Assembly: GCA_963835775.1 (NCBI GenBank) | Contig: CAWIHB010000024.1 | Location: forward strand, 372,001-436,000 | Direction: 5' to 3' | From: Palsa-504 sp963835775 | GTDB taxonomy: Bacteria > Actinomycetota > Actinomycetes > Streptosporangiales > Streptosporangiaceae | Length of the DNA: 64,000 nt | Part shown: positions 26,658-34,896 of the stretch, piece by piece | How positions within the stretch are numbered: position 1 is the stretch's first letter | Layout: each line of letters opens with the position of its first letter | Made by a program: the position numbers and the translations under genes | The notes under the pieces: model-generated | The model's input: the letters and a program-made list of their open reading frames with translations, nothing else | Told to the model about the DNA's origin: nothing | Databases searched by the model: none

Positions 26658-27346
26658 GCGACAACTCCGGCAATGACGGCCGCCTGACTCCCGATCAGGT
26701 TCATTCCATGATCTTTCCCCACGGCAAGCTGGGCCGCCGCGGATACGATGAGGAGCACGTCCGCGCCTTCTGCGCCCAGGTCGAGCAGGAGCTCACGCAG
26801 CTGCTCAGCGACCGGGCGTCGCTATTCCAGCAGGTGAACCGGCTGCGCTGGCAGCTAAGAGATGCCGGGAACGGCGACCCGGGCCACGACCCGGAGACCG
26901 CCCGCCTCCAGGCGATCGAAATCATGTCACTGGCACAAAAGACCGCAGACCATTTGCTGAGCGAGGCGAACGAATACGTCCGCCAGATCGCCACGGGTGC
27001 TAAGCTGCGCCGCAATCAGATGCTCGACGAGGCCAAGGCCAAGGTCGCGCAGATGCTGGAGCAAGCGCAGGCCGAGGCCAGCAACGCCGCGGCGGCGCAC
27101 ATCAGCGGCACGGCCTTGGCCGACGATCCCGGGAATACCCGCGACGAGCTTGCCTACCTGCGCGTATACAGCGAGGTTTACCGTACGCACTTGCAGGCCT
27201 ATCTCGAAGCACTGCTGCACAACGTGGAGCAATGGGGGCGAGCCGAGCAGTCAACCCTCCCAGCCACGTACGAGGAAATCCGGCGAGCGCGTCCACGCCC
27301 CGACCTCTTCACCCCAGCGCCCGCACGTCACGGCGTTCCAGGCTAA
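26654..27346 (+). CDS. DivIVA-family coiled-coil protein
   Basis: 230-residue cytoplasmic protein. The N-terminus has a DivIVA-like membrane-binding segment: FPHGKLGRRGYDEEHVRAFC resembles the F...RGYD...VD.FL pattern. A short coiled coil follows (about residues 40-65), then a longer one with KTADHLLSEANEYVRQIATG and LDEAKAKVAQMLEQAQAEA (about 100-155) and a helical C-terminus. DivIVA proteins mark curved membrane and recruit polar-growth or division factors. The start ATG overlaps the flavohemoprotein stop by four bases, so the two are translated together, which is an unusual pairing. It is not obviously a copy of the long coiled-coil proteins elsewhere in the window. Confidence 0.85.
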   Translation: MSDNSGNDGRLTPDQVHSMIFPHGKLGRRGYDEEHVRAFCAQVEQELTQLLSDRASLFQQVNRLRWQLRDAGNGDPGHDPETARLQAIEIMSLAQKTADHLLSEANEYVRQIATGAKLRRNQMLDEAKAKVAQMLEQAQAEASNAAAAHISGTALADDPGNTRDELAYLRVYSEVYRTHLQAYLEALLHNVEQWGRAEQSTLPATYEEIRRARPRPDLFTPAPARHGVPG

Positions 27347-27569
27347 CGACCTATTTCCCTAATCCCGCAGCGCTGCCACCCGACGGAATCTCCGCCCCCT
27401 GCGAACCGCCGAAGCCTCCGACCGGCAGCAGCATAGGCCAGACCCTGCCCGAGGGCTGCGGCAAAATAGGTGATCATGGCGCTGGCCTGGGGCCAGCGTG
27501 TCAGGCTGGCCTTGCCCTGATCCTGCTAGATCTTCGGGTGGGACCGGCGGCGTGGCTGACGTGCGGGTA

Positions 27570-27841
27570 CGGCCTGTCGCCTTCAGACGGCCCGGTTCAA
27601 CGCCGAGCTGGACGCCCATCACTGGCCGGGCACCGGCTGACCGGACGGGTGCTGCGGTATGTCGCCGAGCTAGACGACCGCTGGGGTCGTGGTGCTGGGT
27701 TCGGGTCGGCTGCGCTGAGCTGCGCCGCCAGGGATGCGTTCATCGGGTGGAGCCGCGAGCAGCAGTACGCGGCTGATCCACGCCGCGAACAACCAGCGGT
27801 TTTGCAGCCTGCCCGTCCCCACTCATCAGAATCGTGGCTGA
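27570..27841 (+). pseudogene. DUF4338 (DruA-like/transposon-associated) remnant
   Basis: Three plus-strand frames in sequence spell a DUF4338 core: ARFNAELDAHHW in one, then HRLTGRVLRYVAELDDRW and GFGSAALSCAARDAFIGWS in a second, then RLIHAANNQRFCSLPVPTHQ in a third. The order and spacing match the family pattern (..RFN.ELD.HHYLG...LRY....GFGSAAW..A.RD.WIGW....R..NL..V.NN.RFLILP). At least two frameshifts make it nonfunctional. DUF4338 proteins occur in insertion elements and in Druantia defence loci; only a fragment is left here. The 220 bp before it hold nothing I recognise. Confidence 0.65.
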
Positions 27842-27889
27842 CCTGCGGATTCTCCTTGTCCGGCGACGTGAATACCGCTCTTCGCCCTG

Positions 27890-28124
27890 CTGGGTCGTTC
27901 TTCTCATAGCCGAGATGACCGTCCATCTCGCCTCCCAGGGCCCCCCGGCCACCATTTTGGTCAGCTTCCCGAGCAGGCCCGCCCCGCGCCGGTCAGCTTC
28001 AGCCGCCCGCGCGGGCCCGCTCGGTCAGCTCGCGCAGCAGCTGCCCATCAGCCGCCGGCAGCTCAACCGGCTCCCGGCCCTGATCCGTTGTCACGTCAGT
28101 CACGGTCACTAGTGTCTCCTTCAT
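27890..28124 (-). pseudogene. IS256-family transposase N-terminal remnant
   Basis: Reading leftward from an ATG at 28124: MKETLVTVTDVTTDQGREPV, then LPAADGQLLRELTERARAGG and a stop. After a shift come LTGAG- and LTKMV-type segments and EMDGHLGYEKNDPAGRRA. This is the recognisable start of an IS256/MULE transposase (LL..L.E..LEGEM..HLGY.K.D..G). At least two frameshifts are present and the DDE domain is absent. It sits just downstream of the PNPOx-like gene in the island. Confidence 0.75.
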
Positions 28125-28229
28125 CTCAGAAGTTACACCGTTGAGATCACAGTTCCCTGTGAGCGCCGCTCGTGCGCAAGGCGCCCCCTCTGGACTCATG
28201 CACGCGGCGGGGAAGGTCATGAGAAGGTC

Positions 28230-28853
28230 CTAGCCGTCAGTCAGCCTGAGGGAGGTGGCGGCGCCGAAGTAGTCTCCGCCTTTGCGGTGCGGATCATCAG
28301 TTCCCCAGTCCCGCCGCTGCGGTACCCGTTGGAAACGGGGAAGGTGCTTGCGGCAGTGGATGTACGCCTCGTGCACCTCGACCGCCACCCAGTGCTCGGT
28401 CTGGCAGCCGGGCGCGCCGGTGTCAGCGGTTAGCGCGGGGAAGGTGCGGTTTGCCTGCACGGGGTCAAGCACGGACGCGGCGCCGTTGATGTGCAGGCCG
28501 ATGAGAGCTTCCACGAAGTCAACGATCAGGATGCCGATGTGCGGGTTTTGCAGCATGTTGCCCAGGCTGGCCATGACGCCGTTGCCCCGGTATTCCGGGT
28601 AGGCGATGGTGTCGGCGCCGAGGACTTTGATGAACCCTGGCGGGCCAGCGCGGAAGCTGCAGTCACATTCTCCTGCGCCATCGGCGGTGGCGATGAAGAG
28701 CGTCTCGGCTGCCGCGACGAACGCCTGCATCCGCTCGTTGAGGTAGCTGAGGACCTGGGTGCCGTAGAATTTGGTGGCCCGGCTCGTGCTGCCACATCGT
28801 TCCTGGAGGACGTGCTCGCCGGCTGAGCCGGGCTCGCTGTGGGTGACGTTCAT
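28230..28853 (-). CDS. Pyridoxamine 5'-phosphate oxidase-like flavin-binding protein
   Basis: 207-residue split-barrel protein of the COG3576 type. After 40 polar residues the core reads VLSYLNERMQAFVAAAETLF, then GAGECDCSFRAGPPGFIKVL, AYPEYRGNGVMASLGNMLQN and WVAVEVHEAYIHCRKHLP, which are the hallmarks of the predicted FMN-binding PNPOx family. The start ATG overlaps the nitric oxide synthase stop as ATGA, so it is translated with NOS. A flavin-dependent electron carrier or a nitrogen-oxide/quinone reductase serving NOS is a contextual guess. F420 binding is another possibility. Confidence 0.88.
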   Translation of the reverse strand: MNVTHSEPGSAGEHVLQERCGSTSRATKFYGTQVLSYLNERMQAFVAAAETLFIATADGAGECDCSFRAGPPGFIKVLGADTIAYPEYRGNGVMASLGNMLQNPHIGILIVDFVEALIGLHINGAASVLDPVQANRTFPALTADTGAPGCQTEHWVAVEVHEAYIHCRKHLPRFQRVPQRRDWGTDDPHRKGGDYFGAATSLRLTDG

Positions 28854-29986
28854 GGATCCTCGCTTTGCGCGTAGGGCATAGGCATCGGTGGGTGCCGGTA
28901 GAAACCGGGCCGCAGGTCTGCGTTGTCGTAGTAGCGATGGAATACGCCGCATGCGGAGCCTGCCAGGGGAGGAACGATCCAGCTCCAGTCCGCGTGGCAC
29001 AACCGTCCCGCGCGTTCCTCGCGCCGCAGGTGGGTGAGGAACCGCTCAGACTCGGTGTGATGGTCGGTGACCGTCACCCCAGCTTGGTCGAAGCTATGCA
29101 GGACCGCGATGTTCAGCTCCACGAGTGCCCGGTCGCGCCACAGGCTGCGGTCCGTGGACATGTTGAGGCCCATGTGCCGCGCGACTGTGGGGCATTTGTT
29201 GTACCGGCCGGTGTCCCCAAGGTTCCTGGATCCGACTTCGGTTCCCATGTACCAGCCGTTGAACGGCGCGCACGGGTACCGGATGCCACCAGCGGTCAGG
29301 AACATATCGGCGATCACCGGGACGGCATGCCAGCGCAACCCAAGGTCTGCGAACCATGGGTAGCTGGGATGGGTGAGCGGTACCTCAAGCACGGCGTCCG
29401 GCGGGATAGCGAAAATCTGCGGCTCTTCCCCGGCCGCCTGGATGATCAACGGCAGCACGTCAAAGCGGTCACCGGGCCCGGCCCAGCCGAGCCGGTGAGC
29501 TAGCTCCGTGATGCGGGTGTTGATTGGGTCACCGGTTACAGTGCCGTCGCGCCGCGGGTAGCCGGCGTACCGGATAAGCTGCGAGTTCCAGACTCGTGGA
29601 CCTGGCCGCCCGGGGGCGTCTGGGGCGAACACGGTGATTAGCGGCCGGATCCGGCCGCCGTTGGTTGTTTCCCGCAGATGGGTGACGCATTCCGCCGCCA
29701 CCCCAGCGGCGGAAGTAATGTTCCGCCGGTCACGGACCCGCAAGCTTTGCCAATAGAGACGGCCGATGCATCTGCTGGAGTTCCGCCACGCCACCCTGCA
29801 GGCGTACGCCAGTTCAGCCGGTGTGTGCCAGTACGTGCCGGCGATCTGGATGGCTTGCAGGACCTCGCTGAGACGCTGGCCGGGCGGCCCTGCGGCGGGA
29901 TGTTCCGCGTGGAACGCGCAGATGAAGCGGGCCGCCTCAGCGGCGTCTGCGGCCTGTGCTGCCACGGCGGGTGACTGAGCTGTCAT
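28850..29986 (-). CDS. nos: Bacterial nitric oxide synthase, oxygenase domain
   Basis: 378-residue NOS oxygenase, converting L-arginine to citrulline and NO with haem, tetrahydropterin or folate, and external electrons. Diagnostic motifs: AWRNSSRCIGRLYWQSL with the haem-ligand Cys73, and the substrate-binding loop GWYMGTEVGSRNLGDTGRYN with Glu250, as well as WNSQLIRYAGY and the C-terminal DWSWIVPPLAGSA. There is no attached reductase, as is usual for bacterial NOS. The ATG at 29986 follows GGAGGCTCTAAGG; in-frame sequence out to 30154 lacks family resemblance. Its stop overlaps the PNPOx-like start. A flavohemoprotein operon lies nearby on the opposite strand. It is the key cargo of the island. 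Confidence 0.96.
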   Translation of the reverse strand: MTAQSPAVAAQAADAAEAARFICAFHAEHPAAGPPGQRLSEVLQAIQIAGTYWHTPAELAYACRVAWRNSSRCIGRLYWQSLRVRDRRNITSAAGVAAECVTHLRETTNGGRIRPLITVFAPDAPGRPGPRVWNSQLIRYAGYPRRDGTVTGDPINTRITELAHRLGWAGPGDRFDVLPLIIQAAGEEPQIFAIPPDAVLEVPLTHPSYPWFADLGLRWHAVPVIADMFLTAGGIRYPCAPFNGWYMGTEVGSRNLGDTGRYNKCPTVARHMGLNMSTDRSLWRDRALVELNIAVLHSFDQAGVTVTDHHTESERFLTHLRREERAGRLCHADWSWIVPPLAGSACGVFHRYYDNADLRPGFYRHPPMPMPYAQSEDP

Positions 29987-30810
29987 CCTTAGAGCCTCCG
30001 TTGCCGGCTGCGGCGGACCATCTTGCTGCCTGTTTGCACGTCCTTGCCCAGGTACGGTGAGCACGTCGAGGTCGCTACGGCGGATCCGGGCCTGATGTCC
30101 CGGTCTGCCGCCAGGCGGAGAGCGGGGACGTGGCCGGACGCCGCAGCAGCTCACGGAACGCCAGCGAACCCGGCCCTGGCCCTCTCCAAGAGACCGAATA
30201 CAGCGTGCGCTACAAGTCCTTCCTGTCCTTGAACGTTGCTTGGGTGATCGAGGGCAGCCATATCAGCACCGCCAGAGTGGACAGGCGACGGTCGCCGGGG
30301 ATGCGGCCGGATAGTCTCCTCCACGATGGACCTTGATTGGGGCCAGGCGGGTGCCTCCTGCCGCGCATCGGAGCCGTGAATAGGATGGGTTCCGCCGATG
30401 GCCAGGGGGCCGTGATAGGGCCGTGATGGTGCCTGGCGGCGGGGCCGAAAAGCAGCCAGGCACTGGGTTTCGCGTGCTGCGTGAGGGATGTGCTGACCAA
30501 TCTGCCCAATCTGCCCCGAAGCGACGAGATATTTTCGTATTCTTGCTTTCCATCAAGGCACCCATGGGCAAAAGAGTCACACTGAGACCTACCCGTATGT
30601 AAACACAATCAGCACCCAAGGAAAAGTAAGAATGCTGTTGCCCGGCAGGCACCATTACGTTACTTGTAAGTATTCGGAAGTCTTGGTATAGTCCGGTGGG
30701 CAAAGCCATCGCAGCAGCCTGGGACAAGCGTGTAGCGTGTGCCTACGGCAATTCACGGCCAGTGCCAACTCGCAGGCCCATGGCCAGGGCAGACGCTCTC
30801 GATCAAACCC
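29987..30810. other. Intergenic region upstream of nos, no gene recognised
   Basis: 824 bp. Open frames here are short and match nothing I know. The stretch 30560-30720 is clearly AT-richer than the rest of the window, which suits a promoter or foreign filler DNA. The nos promoter is expected close to 30000-30100. Confidence 0.5.
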
Positions 30811-31198
30811 TCACCGCCTCCGGGCCGGGTCACGCTCGGCCTGGTGGCGCTGCAGGGCTCGACGGATACCCGGGCGTATGCCGCGAACCAGTTCCCGGCA
30901 TCGCCGGACCATCCGGTCAGACTGCCGTCCCAGCAGGTCGATACGCTCCCCTGACAGCTCGAAGATCTGGGCGTGGACGTGCTCGACCACCTCTGGCGGC
31001 ACCCGCTCCAGCCGGGGAAAGTAACCCAACCGCTGATGCGCTTTAGCATCACCAACAACGCCAGACGAGCCCCGGGCCGACGACCTTCGCGCACGCCCAG
31101 GACGCCCCCTCCACCGTCGGCGTGAACGCCTCCGCAAGCTCACGAGCCGAGACCATGGACGGCAGCCGCGGATACGCCGTCCGATCAACCGAAGCCAT
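30811..31198 (-). pseudogene. Tn3-family transposase N-terminal remnant
   Basis: From an ATG at 31198 the minus strand reads MASVDRTAYPRLPSMVSARE then LAEAFTPTVEGASWACAK, the typical DUF4158 start of Tn3-family TnpA. After a frame change it continues QRLGYFPRLERVPPEVVEHV and RRCRELVRGIRPGI, also in order for that domain. It then stops near 30811. Only about 130 of roughly 1000 residues remain and the frame is broken, so it is a relic. Confidence 0.75.
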
Positions 31199-31683
31199 CC
31201 AGCCACCACATACGGGAGAAATCCGACCATGTGATCCAAGACACCCTAGCCCCGCAACGCTGCGCCTGCGTCTTCGCAGGTGGGCCACAGCGTCAACGCG
31301 CGCCATGATCTGAGGCTGACGACTGCTCGCCAACGCTGGTTACACCACTGGCAGTGGGACGGACTGCACAAGGTTCGGCTTGCCCGGCGGTCAATGTCGG
31401 TGTGCGCCCACAGCACGGCACGAGCGGCCCAGCAGGAAAGTACAGCAACCCGGCCGGGGCAGCGGGGACCGAGGAGATATGTCCAGGGACACAGGCAGGG
31501 CCGCGACCTCGGCAAACGCCGATGATCTACATCACTGTCATCTATTTCACACCGGAAGAGGTCACGGCAAGCCCGTCCGCACTGAACCGCCTGGCGGATC
31601 GGTGCTTGGACGGAGTTGAGCCTCTGCTCTGTCGGCCTGTCTTGTCTTCGGCCGTGCTGCTGGCCGTGCGCCCGGCGCTAGGC
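31199..31683. other. Intergenic region, no gene recognised
   Basis: 485 bp between the Tn3 remnant and the end of the long coiled-coil gene. I see no gene, hairpin or repeat apart from the 46-bp repeat at its right edge. Confidence 0.5.
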
Positions 31684-31705
31684 TTACGTGGCGGCGGGAG
31701 ACCCG
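31660..31705. repeat. 46-bp repeat, copy 2
   Basis: One mismatch from 24860-24905, same orientation. It covers the last seven codons, the TAA stop and about 24 bp past the long coiled-coil gene. The two copies are 6.8 kb apart inside the island and could have recombined to delete or shuffle DNA. Confidence 0.8.
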
Positions 31706-33075
31706 CCGTCAGCCGGCCCCGCCGCGGGCTGCTGAGCCTGTACCTGTGCAGGTGGCACGGAATCCTGGGTGTCGTGGTGCGCGGCCTGCAGGGCAGGCGG
31801 CACCGTCGTGGGTGCAGGAGGCGGGCCGGCAGGCGCGTTGCCGGGCCGGCCGGCCTTCCCATCCGGCGGGGAAGAAGGCGCCGGGTCGGCGGCGATGGCC
31901 GGCTTGGCCTGCGCCGCCGCCATGGCCGGGTCCGTCCCAGGCAGCTGCCCGCCGAGCAGCTGGCGCACCTGCGCCAGGTGGCTCGCGATGGAGTCCTTCT
32001 GCCGGGTGAGCTCGTCGACCTCGCGCTGGGCCGCGGCGCGGCGGCGCTCGGCGTCCGCCTTGACCTCGGACAGCAGCTGGTCGGCCTGGGTCTTGGCCTG
32101 GGTGACGATCTGGTCGGCGTTCTTCTTGGCGTTGCTGACCAGCTGCCGGGCGTGCTGGTCGGCGTCGCGGCGGGTCTGGTCGGCCTGAGCGCTGGCCTTC
32201 GCCGCGCGCTGTTCGGCCGTGGAGGCGCGCTGCTCGGCCTCGGAGACCAGCTTCTGCGTGGCCGACTGGGCGGCGGCGAGGCGCTCGGCCTCCTGGCGCT
32301 CGGCCTCTTCCCGGCGCGCCGCGAGCTGGATCTCGAACTCGGCCTCGGACTGGGCGCGCTGCGCCTCGCTCTCCTCCAGGATCCGCTGCGCCTGGCTGCG
32401 CATCTCGTCGGCCTGGCGCTTGGAGGTGGTGAGGATCTCATCCCGCTCGCGCTTGGCCGTGGCCTTCAGCTGAGCAACCTCGCGCTCGGTGCTCGTCCGC
32501 AGCTTGGCAATGTCACGCTCGGCCGCGGCCCGCTTCTCCGCCACCTCGTGGTCGGCCGTGGCCCGGAGCTTGGCCACCTCGCGCTCGGTGGTGTTGGTCA
32601 GCTCGTCGGCCTCGCGCCGCGCGGTGGTCCTGATCGAGTCGGCCTCGCGCTCGGCCGCGCCGCGCAGATCGTCGGTCTCGCGCTTGGCGTTCGCGCGCAG
32701 TTCCGCCGCCTCGTTCTCGGCGCCCGCGCGAAGCTCAGCCGCGTCGACCTTGGCCGCGGCCTTGATCTCGTTCGCCTCCGACCTCGCCGCCTGGACCAGC
32801 TCGGTGGCCTGCTCCTCGGCGAGCCGGAGCAGCTGCTCGATCCGGGTTCCCAGGCCCGAATAGGTGGGACGCTCCCGCTCCTGGAGCTGCCGGTGCGCCT
32901 GTTCCAGCTCACCCCGCAGGGCCTCGGCCTGCTCACGATGCGCGCGCACCTCGGCTTCAATCTGCCGGATGTGCTCGTCAACCTGAAGACGGTCATAGCC
33001 CCGCATCACCGTCGCGAACTCACGCGGCGGGGCCTCGAGAAAGCTGGTCAGCTGGGCGTCAATCTCCGATTGCAT
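31684..33075 (-). CDS. Long DivIVA-domain coiled-coil protein (island copy)
   Basis: 463-residue cytoskeletal-type protein. The N-terminal DivIVA-like segment includes PPREFATVMRGYDRLQVDEH (about residues 16-35). A near-continuous Ala/Glu/Arg-rich coiled coil runs to about 360, then a Pro/Ala-rich disordered tail. The chosen ATG (33075) matches the start of the resident paralogue at 50868-52295. The DNA of the two genes is almost identical over roughly 32390-32800, while the N-terminal 30 codons and the tail differ. Tail and stop lie in the 46-bp repeat. Expected role: scaffold at growing poles, by analogy with Scy/FilP/DivIVA of streptomycetes. Why an NO island carries it is unknown. Confidence 0.88.
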   Translation of the reverse strand: MQSEIDAQLTSFLEAPPREFATVMRGYDRLQVDEHIRQIEAEVRAHREQAEALRGELEQAHRQLQERERPTYSGLGTRIEQLLRLAEEQATELVQAARSEANEIKAAAKVDAAELRAGAENEAAELRANAKRETDDLRGAAEREADSIRTTARREADELTNTTEREVAKLRATADHEVAEKRAAAERDIAKLRTSTEREVAQLKATAKRERDEILTTSKRQADEMRSQAQRILEESEAQRAQSEAEFEIQLAARREEAERQEAERLAAAQSATQKLVSEAEQRASTAEQRAAKASAQADQTRRDADQHARQLVSNAKKNADQIVTQAKTQADQLLSEVKADAERRRAAAQREVDELTRQKDSIASHLAQVRQLLGGQLPGTDPAMAAAQAKPAIAADPAPSSPPDGKAGRPGNAPAGPPPAPTTVPPALQAAHHDTQDSVPPAQVQAQQPAAGPADGGSPAAT

Positions 33076-33180
33076 GTGGCCTGATCCTGGCTGGGTACGA
33101 AGGCGACGGAATTTCGCGGCGGGCATCGTCCATGCGGGTAAGACTGCCTGGCCGGTGACAGGCACAGTACTCTTTACGTC
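33076..33180 (-). promoter_or_regulatory. Leader conserved with the resident coiled-coil gene
   Basis: The 100 bp before this gene resemble those before the paralogue at 52296-52396. They share GGCCGGTGACAGGCACA (33150-33166 and 52371-52387), a following TACTCTTA-like block and a CATGCGGGTA block. The duplication therefore included the promoter, so both genes may be controlled alike. Confidence 0.65.
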
Positions 33181-33663
33181 GGTGATCTGGCGGGTATTCC
33201 GGGAGTTCTGCTCCCTATCTGTCCTGGTACATGCCCTCAAGTGCGTTGTGGTGGTTTGAGCTGCGCTACGGTGAGGCGGCGGTGCGCGGCGGATGAGCTG
33301 CGATGATCACTGCGGTGCGGGTCGCAGGGGTTCCGTGCCGGGCCAGGCTCGCCGGGCCGGTGATCTAGCGCTCGGTGCTCGCGATGCGCCGCATCGAGCG
33401 ATGGCCTCCACCAGGCTGGCATACCTGCTGCCAGCCCTGCCATGGTAGCTCCTTGCCCGCCGACCGGTCAGGAGGCGGTGGCCCTAGACGAACAGATCCC
33501 CGTCCGCGGCATGAGTCTTTGCGCGATGAGGGACTGTGGCCGTTGTTGTCTGTAGCGAGGCGTGGGCGGGTGAGGCATCGCTGCGGCAGCCGGCGTCAGC
33601 ACCGTTGATCCGGTTCGGTACCGGCGGCGCGGCGATGGCGCGCGGCTGCCCGGCGCGGGGCTG
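33181..33663. other. Intergenic region, no gene recognised
   Basis: 483 bp between the conserved leader of the island coiled-coil gene and the next possible ORF. No gene or clear repeat seen. Confidence 0.45.
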
Positions 33664-33987
33664 GTGATGACCGGCGCCGAAGTGGCGCCGGCCGCAGGAT
33701 CCGTTTTGGCCCGGGTCGCCCGGTGGCCGCCGGACCGGTGGCACCCGGCCAATGTGACGCTGGCCGCATGCTGTGGACCGGCCGCGACGTATCGTCAGAC
33801 CGTGAGAATCCGCGGCATCACGGCTGGTGGCCGGTTACGCTGCAGGTACGGGCTGGCGCCCGGAAGGTCCCGCATGCTGGCGGGTCACAAACTGGGCGGG
33901 ACGGCTGCCGGTCGTGGCCGGGCAGCGCCGCGCGGCGCGGACCTGGGGCGGGATCGGCAGGGAGGGCCGGGGGTGGCTGAGGGGTGA
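33664..33987 (+). CDS. Hypothetical protein, uncertain
   Basis: 107-codon frame whose stop overlaps the GTG of the next gene as GTGA. That overlap is the main argument for it being real. The product (starting MMTGAEVAPAAGSVLARVAR) is Arg/Gly-rich and matches no family I know, and the codon pattern is not convincing. It may simply be the leader region of the DUF4388-like gene. Confidence 0.25.
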   Translation: MMTGAEVAPAAGSVLARVARWPPDRWHPANVTLAACCGPAATYRQTVRIRGITAGGRLRCRYGLAPGRSRMLAGHKLGGTAAGRGRAAPRGADLGRDRQGGPGVAEG

Positions 33988-34826
33988 TTACCGGTGAGCT
34001 GCTCGCGCTGACGCGGCGATGCGCCTCGGGCGCGCTGAGGGTCCGCGGCGATCCCGGCGGGATCATCTACCTGAGCCGGGGCCGGCTGGCCTTCGCCGAA
34101 TCGGCTGTGGTCCCGGATCTGGGGTCGCGGCTGGTGCACTCACGTCGCCTGCTGCAGGACCAGTGGAGCCGCGCCGATCAAGACGCCGGTCCGGGCGGGA
34201 GGGCGGGCGCTGTGCTGGTGCGCCGGGGGCTGATCGACGCCGCCGAGTGGCAGGCCCTGCTGCGGTCGGAGGCCCTGGATGCGCTGGTGGTGCTGGCGGT
34301 GCAGCTGGCCGCCGGCCCACCGGAGGCGGGCACCTGGTTCGCCCCGGGGCAGGGCGGCTGGCCCGTCTCGCTGGGCCTGGAGGCCGGGTCGGCCTGGGCG
34401 TATGCCAAGCAGGAAGCCGAGCGGCTGGCCGGGAACGCCGTGGTGCCCGATGCCCGGCCGCGGCTGTGCGGTCCGGGCCCGGCGCTGTCCGCCCGCGCGG
34501 CGGCAGTGCTGGCCCAATGCGACGGCCGGGCCACCGTCCGGGAGCTGGCCTGGCGCAACGGCCTGGCGCTGTACGCCGTGATGGACTGGATAGACCGGCT
34601 GATCGACGACGGCGTCTGCGCCCTCGGCGGCCAGCCGGACCCGGCCCGATCCCTCGCGCCAGGGCAGGGCCAAGACCGGCCGGGCCCACCCCGTCCGCCG
34701 GGCAGCGGGGCACCGGGCAGTGGCGCCGCGATGCCGCACAACCGGCTCGGCGCGGGCATGCGGTGGACGCCGCCGGATCCGGAAGTGCTCGGACGGGTCC
34801 TGGCAGCGCTCAGGCGGCTGGGCTGA
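33984..34826 (+). CDS. DUF4388/PATAN-like protein
   Basis: 280-residue soluble protein. The first 60 residues (GELLALTRRCASGALRVRGD then GGIIYLSRGRLAFAES) resemble the DUF4388/PATAN domain found in bacterial signalling proteins of gliding or polarity systems and in actinobacterial regulators. The middle is helical, and residues 165-210 (LSARAAAVLAQCDGRATVRE then LAWRNGLALYAVMDWIDRLI) look like a winged-helix. A Pro/Gly-rich linker and a short tail follow. GTG start. It lies at the right end of the island just before the junction. Function unknown; a signalling adaptor is plausible. Confidence 0.6.
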   Translation: MITGELLALTRRCASGALRVRGDPGGIIYLSRGRLAFAESAVVPDLGSRLVHSRRLLQDQWSRADQDAGPGGRAGAVLVRRGLIDAAEWQALLRSEALDALVVLAVQLAAGPPEAGTWFAPGQGGWPVSLGLEAGSAWAYAKQEAERLAGNAVVPDARPRLCGPGPALSARAAAVLAQCDGRATVRELAWRNGLALYAVMDWIDRLIDDGVCALGGQPDPARSLAPGQGQDRPGPPRPPGSGAPGSGAAMPHNRLGAGMRWTPPDPEVLGRVLAALRRLG

Positions 34827-34896
34827 TGCCCGGCGCCAGCGCCTTGGGTATAGCGCCTGTCCCGTCAGGGCAGCTCAATCCAGGGTGAGTCGTACG

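Noticed and set aside
27570..27841. A Druantia-type defence system
   Set aside because: Only a frameshifted DUF4338 fragment is present. DruB-E or helicase genes are absent, and DUF4338 also occurs in transposons.
30263..30727. 154-codon minus-strand frame in the gap upstream of nos
   Set aside because: No family resemblance, no ribosome site, and composition changes along its length. More likely chance in AT-richer filler DNA.
31354..33084. Long plus-strand open frame opposite the island coiled-coil gene, and the similar one at 51009-52304
   Set aside because: Leu/Gly/Val-rich antisense shadow of a repetitive coiled-coil gene. Both copies have it only because the genes are paralogous.
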